A DNA stretch of 64,000 bases. It comes from Nocardia sp. NBC_00416. GTDB lineage: Bacteria > Actinomycetota > Actinomycetes > Mycobacteriales > Mycobacteriaceae. Made by a program: the position numbers and the translations under genes. Below the pieces are notes generated by a model. The model saw only the letters and a list, made by a program, of their open reading frames with translations. It made no database searches and was not told the DNA's origin. Below are positions 7,386 through 15,663 of this stretch, one piece after another. The stretch lies in NCBI RefSeq assembly GCF_036032445.1, contig NZ_CP107932.1:5086501-5150500 (forward strand), written 5' to 3'. Positions within the stretch are counted from its first letter, which is position 1. The number at the start of each line of letters is the position of its first letter.

Positions 7386-8828
7386 TCAGCCCCTGACCAG
7401 CGACATCAGCGCGTCCAACGATTCCGCCGCCGGTAGCGCGAGCGCCCGCTCCGCGACCGTCGCCGCCTGCACCGGGGACAACCTCGCCTCCACATTCAGA
7501 TCGAATTTCAGGGTGAGTTCGTCGTCGGAGAGCGGATTCGCCGGACCCCCGCGATTGTGGTCGACCCGCGCCTCGTGCCAGATATCGTCGCGCGTACGTA
7601 CCCGGAGCACAGCCGGGAACTGGTGCGGGTAGATCTCGTCGCACCGAGCGTCGCTGTTCGCGACCACCAGCGCGGCCAATTCGAGCGTGCGCGGGTCCTT
7701 GGCCGCCTCATCGGTGAAGTCCGCGTGCCCCACGCCCAGTCCGGATCCGCCGAGCAGCGCCCGTGCCACGGTGAACGGACCCGAGAAGGCGGCGTGATAG
7801 CCGGATTCCGGTGCGGCCTTGGCCGCGGGCGGCTCCGCGATGGTGCGCAGCACCGGTGTCGGCACGCCCAGCACGATTTCCACGATCTCGTCCGGATCGA
7901 GTCCCCCGGCGCGCAGGGCGCGGGCGGCATCGATACCGGCGTGGGTGAAATGGTTACAGGGGTAGGGCTTGAAGAAGATGCCGGGCAGTTCCCAGTGCTC
8001 GCCCAACCGGTCGACCACCTTCGCCGCGTCCGCGCGGTCGCCGCAGAACGCGTGCAGGAAACCGAACCGGCCCTCGATCACCGTGGGCGGCCCGGTGAGT
8101 CCGTGCCGGGCGAATTCCGCTGCGGTGACACCGGAATGCGCGGCCCACCCGCAGTGCGCGCGTTTCACCGTGCCGCCGGTCCGGTTGGCCTCGAGCAGGC
8201 CCGCGCCGAAACTGGCGGCGATCCCCATCGCGTCCGCGATGCCTTCGGCGTCGAGGCCGTACAGCATCGCCGCCGCGGCGGCGGATCCGACGGCGCCGCA
8301 GATCGACGTGGCGTGCTGACCGCGTTCGAAGAACTCGGAATTGCCGAGTTCCTCGTCGTAACCGCCCATCCCCAGGCGCACCGCGATCTCGATCCCGACG
8401 CCCGCGGCGTCGAGCACCGCGGCGCCCGACGCACCGGTCGCCTCCCCGACCGCCAGCGCCGCGGGCACCACCGACGCCGACGGATGCAGCACGGACGGAA
8501 GGTGGGTGTCGTCGGAATCCATCGAATGCGCGAGGGTGCCGTTCACCAGTGCGGCGGTGGCGGCGGGAAAGCGTTCCCCGGTACCGATACCGCTGGCCGC
8601 GGCGGCGCCGGCCCAGCCGCGGGCCACCGCGGTCACGGCGCGGGCGGACGGCTGTCCCTGGGCGGCCAGCGAGTTGCCGAGCACGTCGAGGACGCGCCGG
8701 GCCACATCTCGGCGCAGCTCCTCGGCGAGTCCGGTGGTGCGGGTGTGGTCGGCGAGGGCGGCGAGGCGGCCCACGACGGTGCCGTGCAGGTCGTGGCGAG
8801 CCGGGACGGTGGCGGCGGCGGTGCTCAT
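7386..8828 (-). CDS. MmgE/PrpD family protein
   Basis: 480 residues, full length for the family that includes 2-methylcitrate dehydratase (PrpD) and cis-aconitate decarboxylase. Recognisable blocks are an N-terminal all-helical domain with DVLGNSLAAQG, HSMDSDDTH (about 101-109), HPSASVVPAAL, SFGAGLLEAN, and KPYPCNHFTHAGIDAA. It probably dehydrates or decarboxylates a tricarboxylate or hydroxy-acid. It is the last gene of the minus-strand operon IclR, lyase, cyclase, PrpD, and its start overlaps the cyclase stop (ATGA). The actual substrate is set by the cluster and unknown; methylcitrate is unlikely because no citrate synthase or methylisocitrate lyase is nearby. Confidence 0.85.
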   Translation of the reverse strand: MSTAAATVPARHDLHGTVVGRLAALADHTRTTGLAEELRRDVARRVLDVLGNSLAAQGQPSARAVTAVARGWAGAAAASGIGTGERFPAATAALVNGTLAHSMDSDDTHLPSVLHPSASVVPAALAVGEATGASGAAVLDAAGVGIEIAVRLGMGGYDEELGNSEFFERGQHATSICGAVGSAAAAAMLYGLDAEGIADAMGIAASFGAGLLEANRTGGTVKRAHCGWAAHSGVTAAEFARHGLTGPPTVIEGRFGFLHAFCGDRADAAKVVDRLGEHWELPGIFFKPYPCNHFTHAGIDAARALRAGGLDPDEIVEIVLGVPTPVLRTIAEPPAAKAAPESGYHAAFSGPFTVARALLGGSGLGVGHADFTDEAAKDPRTLELAALVVANSDARCDEIYPHQFPAVLRVRTRDDIWHEARVDHNRGGPANPLSDDELTLKFDLNVEARLSPVQAATVAERALALPAAESLDALMSLVRG

Positions 8829-9664
8829 GCGGGCACCACCGCGACGGGGCGCACCGGCGATCCGGTGCCGCCGGTGATACGCAGCGGCGCCATCACGAAG
8901 GTGAACTCGGTGAGGCCGCGAGCGCTCGCGTCCTCGAGGTTCAGATGCTCGATGATGTGGATCCCGTTCTCCACCAGCAGCACCCGGTGCACCGGCAGCA
9001 CGCTGTGCCCCTTGCCCGGCGGAATGTGCTCGAACGCCGTGGTGTCCGCGCCCGCGGCCACGATCCCGGCGGCGGCCAGCCAGCGGGCCGCGCTCACATC
9101 GGCGCCCGGAACTCCGTCCTGCTGACCGAGGTAGCGCTGGGCGTCGTCGAAATGCCGGGCCCAGCCGGTGCGGATGAGTACGACATCGCCGCGCCGCGGG
9201 GTCACCCCGGCCGCCTCGGCGGCGTCGCGTAGATCCTGTTCGGTGACGGCCTGGCCGGCTTCGAGGGCATCGACACCGCGCACCCGCGGCACATCGAGCA
9301 GCAGACCGCGCCGGAGCATGAACGGGATCGATTCCGCGCCCAGTTCGGAGAACCGTCCGCCGCGCTGCGCGTCCTGGGCGTCCACGCCGCCGTGCAATTT
9401 GCCCTCGTGGCTGACGTGGGAGAGGGCGTCCACGTGGGTGCCGACGTGCCCGCCGGTCACGATGATCTCGTTGGACGCCGACCCGCCGTCCGGGCGGACC
9501 ATATCGCCGTGCCGGCGGATCAGGGTCATCCGGAACCCCGGATGGTTGGGTGAGCAGGGCATTCCCGTGGTGTGCGGGTGCCCGAGCTCGACGAAATCGA
9601 CGTCGCTGCTCACCACGGCGTGCAGCAGCGCGTCCGGTGCTGCGGTGACGGTCTGTTCGGTCAT
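8825..9664 (-). CDS. Cyclase-family amidohydrolase (kynurenine formamidase-like)
   Basis: 279 residues. The metal-binding signature HxGTHxDxxxH is present (H73, H77, D79, H83 in GGHVGTHVDALSH), as in kynurenine formamidase (KynB) and isatin hydrolase, which use Mn or Zn to open amide/lactam bonds. VLIRTGWARHF and LPVHRVLLVENGIHIIEHLNL match the rest of the fold. It likely hydrolyses an amide, imide or lactone intermediate of the cluster's pathway. It overlaps both neighbours by 4 nt, so it is translationally coupled to the lyase upstream and PrpD downstream. No tryptophan-pathway genes are nearby, so a kynurenine role is not supported. Confidence 0.85.
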   Translation of the reverse strand: MTEQTVTAAPDALLHAVVSSDVDFVELGHPHTTGMPCSPNHPGFRMTLIRRHGDMVRPDGGSASNEIIVTGGHVGTHVDALSHVSHEGKLHGGVDAQDAQRGGRFSELGAESIPFMLRRGLLLDVPRVRGVDALEAGQAVTEQDLRDAAEAAGVTPRRGDVVLIRTGWARHFDDAQRYLGQQDGVPGADVSAARWLAAAGIVAAGADTTAFEHIPPGKGHSVLPVHRVLLVENGIHIIEHLNLEDASARGLTEFTFVMAPLRITGGTGSPVRPVAVVPA

Positions 9665-10503
9665 GCTTTCACTCCTCGTACTGCGGTGGCAGCTGCTCGG
9701 TCGAGAACCACGCGGGCATTGGCGACCACGGCGGGATCGATGAATCTGCCGTTCTCGTCGAGAACCGCGGATTCACCCGCCGCCATGGACGCGGCCGCAC
9801 ACTCCACGATCCGTCGGGCCCGGTCCTGTTCCTCCGGCGACGGCGTATAGGCCTCGTTGACGATGTCGATCTGATTCGGGTGGATGACGGAGCGCCCGAA
9901 GAAACCCTGGGCGCGGCCGACGCGCGAGGTCGCCGCCAATCCGGCCGGATCGTCGACCGCGGTCCAGACGCTCTGGACCGGTGAGGCCAGTCCGGCCGCA
10001 CGTGCCGCGGTGACGATCCAGCCGCGTGCCCAGGTCAGGCCGTCGCCCTCGGTCCGCAGGTCGGCGGCAAGGTCGGCTTCGCCCAGCGCGATCCCGGTGA
10101 CCCGCGGATGGCACCGCGCGATCCGGGGCGCCGCCAGCAGGCCGGCGGCGGATTCGACGATGGCGTGGACTTCGCAGGTGAGCCGGTCGGCGGTCGCCGC
10201 TACTGTGTCGGGATCGTCGGCTTTGGGCAGTCGCACGCCCGCGAGCGGGACCGCGGCGGCGGCCAGCGCGGCGAGTTCGTGATCCAGCCATTCGGTGCCG
10301 ATCGCGTTGAGCCGCAACCAGACCCGGCGATCTTGTGGCACGACGCGCAGGGCGTCGAGCGCGTTCGCGAGGGCGCGGTCCTTCGCGCCGACGGGGACCG
10401 CGTCCTCGAGATCGATGACCACGGCATCGGCGGCACTGTCGAATGCCTTGCCGATGCGGTCGTCGCGGTGCCCGGGCACGTAGAGCCAGCTGCGTGGTGT
10501 CAT
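9661..10503 (-). CDS. HpcH/HpaI or CitE-like CoA-ester lyase
   Basis: 280 residues of the CitE/malyl-CoA lyase TIM-barrel family: SWLYVPGHR at the N-terminus, DLEDAV (31-36), the RLN strand (RVWLRLNAIG), IVESAAGLLAA, ALGEADLAADL (Mg ligands E and D) and FFGRSVIHPNQI. Such enzymes cleave 3-hydroxyacyl-CoAs, for example malyl-, citramalyl- or beta-methylmalyl-CoA, to acetyl- or propionyl-CoA plus a 2-oxoacid. With the CoA-transferase of the divergent operon this suggests activation of an acid followed by retro-aldol/Claisen cleavage. The frame is open to 11136, but ATG 10503 overlaps the IclR stop (ATGA) and gives the family N-terminus. Confidence 0.87.
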   Translation of the reverse strand: MTPRSWLYVPGHRDDRIGKAFDSAADAVVIDLEDAVPVGAKDRALANALDALRVVPQDRRVWLRLNAIGTEWLDHELAALAAAAVPLAGVRLPKADDPDTVAATADRLTCEVHAIVESAAGLLAAPRIARCHPRVTGIALGEADLAADLRTEGDGLTWARGWIVTAARAAGLASPVQSVWTAVDDPAGLAATSRVGRAQGFFGRSVIHPNQIDIVNEAYTPSPEEQDRARRIVECAAASMAAGESAVLDENGRFIDPAVVANARVVLDRAAATAVRGVKA

Positions 10504-11294
10504 TTCGTCTCCGAGGCCGGGTTTTCCGGGGCGCGGTAGCCCAGAGCACGCGAAATACGCTGCGCCGCTTCGACGAGCGCGCTCTCGTATCGGTCGCAGG
10601 CGGCTTCGGTCATCCGATAGCTGGGCCCGCAGACCGATACCGAGCCGATCACGGCGCCGTCCGCACCGAACACCGGGGCGGCGATCGACCCCGCCCCTTC
10701 CTGTCGTTCCCCGGAGGATCGGCACACACCGCGCTCGCGCGCTTCCCGGAGGATGACGCGCAGCGAGTCGGGGTCGATGATCGTGGTGGCGGTCAGCCGG
10801 GGCAGCGGTTGCGCGAGCAGATCGTCCTGCTCCGCTTCGGAGAGGTGGGCCAGGATGATGCGGCCCGACGAGCCGCTGTGCAGCTCGAACCGGCGACCCA
10901 GCTCGACGGTCATCTTGATTTCCTGGGTACTCTCTACCTGGTCGAGGTAGACGCGACCCCCTGGTAGGCGGCCTGTGACGGTCGCCGTCTCGCCGGTGGA
11001 CCGCTGTAGGTCCACCAGTGCCTCGCGGGCCATCCGCCGCAGCGGGGACACATCCAGTGCGCGCGCGCCGAGAGTCGCCGCCGCCGGGCCGAGCAGGTAC
11101 CGGCGGGTCGAGGGCTCGTAGAGGAGCAGGCCGCATTCGACGAAGGTCGTCAGGATGCGGTGGGCGACCGCCTTCGACATACCGGTCGAGCGGGCGATCT
11201 CCGAGACGCCGAGTGCGCTCGACCGCCGGCCGAACTCGAGCAGCACATCCGCTGCCCGCGCGGCGGACGTGGTGCCTCCACTGGAGGACTCCAT
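10500..11294 (-). CDS. IclR-family transcriptional regulator
   Basis: 264 residues: an N-terminal winged helix-turn-helix (about 10-70, LGVSEIARSTGMSKAVAHRI) and a C-terminal effector domain (about 80-255, with GSIAAPVFGADGAVIGSVSV). IclR proteins sense small metabolites, often the substrate of the catabolic genes beside them. It is the first gene of its operon and sits head-to-head with the flavoprotein operon, so it most likely controls both directions and itself. A palindrome at 11508-11524 is a candidate operator. Confidence 0.9.
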   Translation of the reverse strand: MESSSGGTTSAARAADVLLEFGRRSSALGVSEIARSTGMSKAVAHRILTTFVECGLLLYEPSTRRYLLGPAAATLGARALDVSPLRRMAREALVDLQRSTGETATVTGRLPGGRVYLDQVESTQEIKMTVELGRRFELHSGSSGRIILAHLSEAEQDDLLAQPLPRLTATTIIDPDSLRVILREARERGVCRSSGERQEGAGSIAAPVFGADGAVIGSVSVCGPSYRMTEAACDRYESALVEAAQRISRALGYRAPENPASETK

Positions 11295-11507
11295 CGTGGC
11301 TCCGTTCTGCGGGGTCTTCTGGTTGTTCCGACGGGCGACGCTACCGGCGTGAGCGACTTATATCTGAACAAAGTTGTACCGCTTAGCGAAACGATTGTCC
11401 AGGGGCCTGAAGCGCCCCGGCCTCGAGTTTCTGCGGCGTTAATCCTCTCTACAGGCACTTGTGTCCGGATTGTCAAACGTGCATAGTGCAGGGGACCACA
11501 TTCTTGC

Positions 11508-11524
11508 GTTCCGCTGAACGGAAC
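11508..11524. promoter_or_regulatory. Candidate IclR operator
   Basis: A perfect palindrome, GTTCCG-N5-CGGAAC, lies 15 bp before the chosen start of the flavoprotein gene, in the 245-bp divergent region. A half-site GTTCCG also occurs at 11325-11330, near the IclR start. Assignment to the adjacent IclR protein is inference. Confidence 0.5.
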
Positions 11525-11539
11525 ATGATAGGAGGAAGC

Positions 11540-12907
11540 GTGGACGGTCCGGATTTCGATCTCGTCGTCGCCGGTGCGGGCGGCGGACTCGTCGCCGCGC
11601 TGCGCGCCGCCGAACTCGGCGCGAATGTGCTCGTCGTCGACGCCGACGAGCACTTCCAGCGGGGCAACAACACCTCCATGTGCACCGCGATGATCCCGGC
11701 CGCCGGAACCCGCTGGCAGCAGGCCGCGGGCGTAGCGGACAGCCCGGACCGCTTCCTCGACGACATCGACCGCAAAACCGCCGGTACCGCCGACCGCCGA
11801 CTGGCCCGGGCCCTCGCCGAAGCGGGCGCGCCGCTGGTCACCTGGCTGGCCGACGCCCAGGGCCTCGACCTCGAACTGGTCACCGACTTCCGCTACCCCG
11901 GCCACAGCGCCGACCGCTGCCACACCATCCCCGGACGGCACGGCTCCCGGCTGCTGCGCCATCTCGTGGAGCGCGCCCGGGCACATCCCCGGATCGAGCT
12001 CATCGCCCCGATGGCCCTCCGCGAGGTGCGCACCACCGACGGACGGGTCACCGGTGTGGAGATCGCCACCCCCGACGGGAACACCGAGCACGTGACCGCG
12101 CCGGCCGTGCTGCTGGCGACCAACGGGTTCGGCGCCGACAGCGACCTGGTCCACCGGTGGATTCCGGAAATCGCCGAGGCCCACTATCACGGCGGCCAGT
12201 TCAGCCGGGGCGACGCCCTGCGGATCGGGCGCGACCTCGGCGCCGACAGCGCCTTCCTGGACGCCTACCAGGGCCATGCCGCCTTGTCCTCGCGCAGCCA
12301 GACGCTCATCGGCTGGGCCACCGTGGTCCACGGCGGCGTGATCGTCGACAACACGGGCCGCCGTTTCGCACCCGAGACCACCGGCTACTCCGAATTCGCC
12401 GCCATCCTCGCCGCGCGGCCCGGCAGCTCCGGCTGGATCGTCATCGACGAACACATCGAGGCCCTGTGCTCGGTGTTCGACGATTTCCGCACGGTCGCCG
12501 AGAGCGGGTCGCTGGTCCGCGCCGACACCGCCGCCGAACTGGCCGAGCGGATCGGCGTTCCGGCCGACGCACTCGAGGACGAACTCGCGGCCGCCCAGCG
12601 CGCCGCCGTCGGGACCGAACCGGACCGGCAGGGCCGCACCGATGCCCGCCACCCCCTGACTTCGCCCTATATCGCGATCGCCATCACCCCGGCGCTGTTC
12701 CACACGCAGGGCGGTCTGGTCGTCGACGAACACGCACGGGTACTCGCCGACGGGTCACCGATCCCCGGCCTGTACGCGTCGGGCGGCGCCGCCATCGGCA
12801 TCTCCGGCCACGGAGCCGGCGGCTACCTAGCGGGCAACGGACTCATCACCGCGCTCGGGCTGGCGTTCCTCGCCGCCGAGCACGTGAGCAGCGCCGTCAC
12901 GGCCTGA
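11540..12907 (+). CDS. FAD-dependent oxidoreductase, fumarate reductase/KstD-like
   Basis: 455 residues with an N-terminal dinucleotide-binding motif (LVVAGAGGGLVAALRAAE) and DADE ending beta-2, then the FAD_binding_2 pattern: HGSRLLRHL, LATNGFGAD, and a C-terminal TQGGLVVDEHARVL...PGLYASGGAAIG block. This is the flavoprotein fold of fumarate reductases and 3-ketosteroid dehydrogenases, which transfer a hydride across a C=C bond next to an electron-withdrawing group. GTG 11540 was chosen because AGGAGG lies just before it; ATG 11525 is an alternative. It opens the plus-strand operon of the catabolic cluster. Confidence 0.8.
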   Translation: MDGPDFDLVVAGAGGGLVAALRAAELGANVLVVDADEHFQRGNNTSMCTAMIPAAGTRWQQAAGVADSPDRFLDDIDRKTAGTADRRLARALAEAGAPLVTWLADAQGLDLELVTDFRYPGHSADRCHTIPGRHGSRLLRHLVERARAHPRIELIAPMALREVRTTDGRVTGVEIATPDGNTEHVTAPAVLLATNGFGADSDLVHRWIPEIAEAHYHGGQFSRGDALRIGRDLGADSAFLDAYQGHAALSSRSQTLIGWATVVHGGVIVDNTGRRFAPETTGYSEFAAILAARPGSSGWIVIDEHIEALCSVFDDFRTVAESGSLVRADTAAELAERIGVPADALEDELAAAQRAAVGTEPDRQGRTDARHPLTSPYIAIAITPALFHTQGGLVVDEHARVLADGSPIPGLYASGGAAIGISGHGAGGYLAGNGLITALGLAFLAAEHVSSAVTA

Positions 12908-12948
12908 ACAACACAAAACATCTATCCAGATATTCGCCAGGAGAAGAG

Positions 12949-14409
12949 ATGACCACGTATCTGATCAAGAACGGCACCGTCGTGCGCACCGGCAGCGCGG
13001 CCCCCGAAGAGGGTGAGACCGCGGATGTCCTCGTCGTCGACGGCAAGATCGCGGCCATCGGCCCGAATCTCGAGGCCGCCGACGCCGAGATCGTCGACGC
13101 CACCGACAAGCTGGTCTTCCCCGGCGTGGTCGACGCGCACCAGCACTGGGGCATCTACAACGCCCTGGCCGAGGACACGCAGACCGAATCCCGCGCGAGC
13201 GCGCAGGGCGGTGTCACCACCGCGCTGACCTATATGCGCACCGGCCAGTACTACCTGAACAAGGGCGGCGCGTACGCCGACTTCTTCCCGGAGGTCCTCG
13301 AGGCGTCGGCGGGCCGCAGCTATATCGATTACGCGTTCCACCTGGCGCCGATGTCCAAGGAACATATCGGCGAGATCCCGGACCTGGCCTCGGATCAGGG
13401 CGTGACCTCGTTCAAGATCTTCATGTTCTACGGCAGCCACGGCCTGCACGGGCGTTCCACCTCGCAGAGCGATTTCCTGATGATCCCCGAGGACGAGCGC
13501 TACGACATCGCGCATTTCGAGTTCGTGATGCGCGGTGTCCAGAAGGCCCGCGAACAGTTCCCCGAACTGGCCCCGCACATCTCGCTGTCGCTGCACTGTG
13601 AGACCGCCGAGATCATGAGCGCCTACACCAAGATCGTCGAGCAGGAGGGCACGCTCAGCGGGCTCGCCGCCTACAGCGCCTCGCGTCCGCAGCACTCCGA
13701 GGGCCTGGCGGTGACCATCGCGTCCTTCCTCGCCGACGAGACAGGTCTGCCGAATATCAACCTGCTGCACCTGAGCTCGGCGAAGGCGCTGAAGGCCGCC
13801 ATGAAGATGGCCGAGGCCTTCCCGCACGTGAACTTCCGCCGCGAGGTCACCATCGGGCACCTGCTCACCGATATCGACAACGCCAACGGCCTGGGCGCCA
13901 AGGTGAATCCGCCGATCCGCCCCCGCGAGGACGTCGAGGCGCTGTGGGAGCACCTGCTCGCCGGGAACATCGACTGGGTGGTCTCCGATCACGCCTGCTG
14001 CAAGGACGAGGTCAAGTTCGGTGAAGACCGCGACGACGTGTTCGCCGCCAAGTCCGGCTTCGGCGGCACCGAATACCTGCTGCCCGGTCTGATCAGTGAA
14101 GGACGCAAGCGCGGCCTGTCCCTGCGCCGGATCGCCCAGCTCATCGCCTCGAACCCGGCCGACCGCTACGGCCTGCCCGGCAAGGGCCGCCTCGAAGAGG
14201 GCGTCGACGCCGATATCGCGATCGTCGACCCGAACCGAACCTGGACCGTGCGCGCCGCCGACTCCGAATCCACCCAGGAGTACACGCCGTTCGAAGGTTT
14301 CGAGCTGACCGCCGCCGTCACCGACACCTTCGTGCGCGGCAACCGCGTCCTCGCCGACGGCGTCGTCACCGGCGAGCCCGAGGGCCGCTACATCGCGCGT
14401 CCGTACTGA
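12949..14409 (+). CDS. Cyclic amidohydrolase (dihydropyrimidinase/hydantoinase/dihydroorotase superfamily)
   Basis: 486 residues with the complete binuclear metal site of the superfamily: H64 and H66 (VDAHQHW), the likely carboxylated K156 (SFKIFMFY), H216 (SLHCET), H274 (NLLHLSS) and catalytic D347 (VSDHACC). It should open a cyclic amide or imide ring such as a hydantoin, dihydropyrimidine or lactam; residues fixing the substrate cannot be read from sequence. The unusual DAHQHWGIY replaces the common HxHxRE context, so it is not a standard PyrC or HydA. ATG 12949 follows AGGAGA. The frame is open far upstream (to 11680) but that part is antiphase to the flavoprotein gene and rejected. Confidence 0.87.
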   Translation: MTTYLIKNGTVVRTGSAAPEEGETADVLVVDGKIAAIGPNLEAADAEIVDATDKLVFPGVVDAHQHWGIYNALAEDTQTESRASAQGGVTTALTYMRTGQYYLNKGGAYADFFPEVLEASAGRSYIDYAFHLAPMSKEHIGEIPDLASDQGVTSFKIFMFYGSHGLHGRSTSQSDFLMIPEDERYDIAHFEFVMRGVQKAREQFPELAPHISLSLHCETAEIMSAYTKIVEQEGTLSGLAAYSASRPQHSEGLAVTIASFLADETGLPNINLLHLSSAKALKAAMKMAEAFPHVNFRREVTIGHLLTDIDNANGLGAKVNPPIRPREDVEALWEHLLAGNIDWVVSDHACCKDEVKFGEDRDDVFAAKSGFGGTEYLLPGLISEGRKRGLSLRRIAQLIASNPADRYGLPGKGRLEEGVDADIAIVDPNRTWTVRAADSESTQEYTPFEGFELTAAVTDTFVRGNRVLADGVVTGEPEGRYIARPY

Positions 14410-14420
14410 GGGGTCCGGAG

Positions 14421-15638
14421 TTGAAGGACGAGACGAACGAGAACCAGCCGACAGGTCCGCTCCGGGGGATCAAGGTCCTGGACGCCTCCACGATTCTGGC
14501 CGGACCGCTGACCGCGCAGATCCTCGGTGACTTCGGCGCCGAGGTCATCAAGATCGAGCATCCGCAGAAACCGGACGGGATGCGCGGCCACGGGCTGGAC
14601 AAGGACGGGATCCCGCTCTGGTGGAAGATGGTCGCCCGCAACAAGCAGACTGTCACGCTGAACTTGAGCACCGCGGACGGCCAGGCCGTGTTCCGGGACC
14701 TGGCCGCCGAAGCGGACGTGGTGATCGAGAACTTCCGGCCGGGCACCTTCGAACGCTGGGGTCTGTCCTACGCGGAACTGTCGGCGCACAATCCGGGCCT
14801 GATCATGCTGCGCGTCACCGGATTCGGGCAGCACGGCCCGTACGCCAAACGTCCCGCGTTCGGCACGCTGGTCGAATCGATGAGCGGTTTCGCCTATCTC
14901 ACCGGCCAGCCCGACGGACCGCCGACCCTGCCCGCCTTCGGGCTCGCCGACTCCATCGCCGGTATCGCCGGTTCGTCGGCGATCTCGATGGCGCTGTTCG
15001 ACCGGGAACGCAACGGCGGGACCGGGCAGGAGGTCGATCTGGACCTGCTCAGCCCGATCATGACCGCGGTCGGTCCCGGAGTGATCTATGCCGATCAGCT
15101 CGGCATCGATCAGGAGCGCACCGGCAACAGGTCGCAGAACAACGCCCCGCGCAACCTGTATCGCACCAAAGACGATCACTGGGTCGCGATCTCCACCAGC
15201 GCGCACGCCATCGCCGAGCGCGTGATGACGCTGGTGGGGCATCCCGAAGTGATCGACGAGCCGTGGTTCGCCACCGGGCGCACCCGCGCCCAGCACGCGG
15301 ACCTGCTCGACACCTACGTCGGCGACTGGATCGCCGAACGGACCCGTGACGAGGTCACGAGTGTCTTCGAAGAAGCCGGCGCGGCCGTCGCGCCGGTCTA
15401 CCGTCCGAGCGACCTGCTCACAGATCCGCAGGTCGTCGCCACCGACATGGTCACCACCGTCGAGGACAGCGAGCTCGGTCCCGTCCGCATGCAGAACGTC
15501 ATGTGGCGTATGACCCGATCCCCCGGTGCGATCCGTCACACCGGACGACCCGCCGGTGCCGATACCGACAAGGTCCTCACCCGCCTCGGGCGCAGCCCCG
15601 AGGACATCGACGACCTGCGGGCACGCGGGGTCATCTGA
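14421..15638 (+). CDS. CaiB/BaiF (family III) CoA-transferase
   Basis: 405 residues, full length. GIKVLDASTILAGPLTAQILGDFGAEVIK is the family N-terminus (quoted region spans about 16-44), followed by NLSTADGQ, VIENFRPGTFERWGLSY, RVTGFGQHGPYAKRPAFG and the catalytic Asp D177 in LADSIAG. These enzymes move CoA between carboxylates (formyl-CoA:oxalate, succinyl-CoA:mesaconate or itaconate types). In this cluster it probably activates the acid produced after ring opening. The start is TTG 14421 with GGAG right before it and the preceding stop 9 nt away, so the exact start is uncertain. Confidence 0.88.
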   Translation: MKDETNENQPTGPLRGIKVLDASTILAGPLTAQILGDFGAEVIKIEHPQKPDGMRGHGLDKDGIPLWWKMVARNKQTVTLNLSTADGQAVFRDLAAEADVVIENFRPGTFERWGLSYAELSAHNPGLIMLRVTGFGQHGPYAKRPAFGTLVESMSGFAYLTGQPDGPPTLPAFGLADSIAGIAGSSAISMALFDRERNGGTGQEVDLDLLSPIMTAVGPGVIYADQLGIDQERTGNRSQNNAPRNLYRTKDDHWVAISTSAHAIAERVMTLVGHPEVIDEPWFATGRTRAQHADLLDTYVGDWIAERTRDEVTSVFEEAGAAVAPVYRPSDLLTDPQVVATDMVTTVEDSELGPVRMQNVMWRMTRSPGAIRHTGRPAGADTDKVLTRLGRSPEDIDDLRARGVI

Positions 15639-15663
15639 CCCGCGACAGCTTTAGGAGTTCGCT

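Noticed and set aside
11680..12948. 423-codon upstream extension of the cyclic amidohydrolase frame
   Set aside because: It is a shifted frame of the flavoprotein gene, almost all Arg/Pro/Gly; the amidohydrolase begins at ATG 12949 with its own ribosome-binding site.
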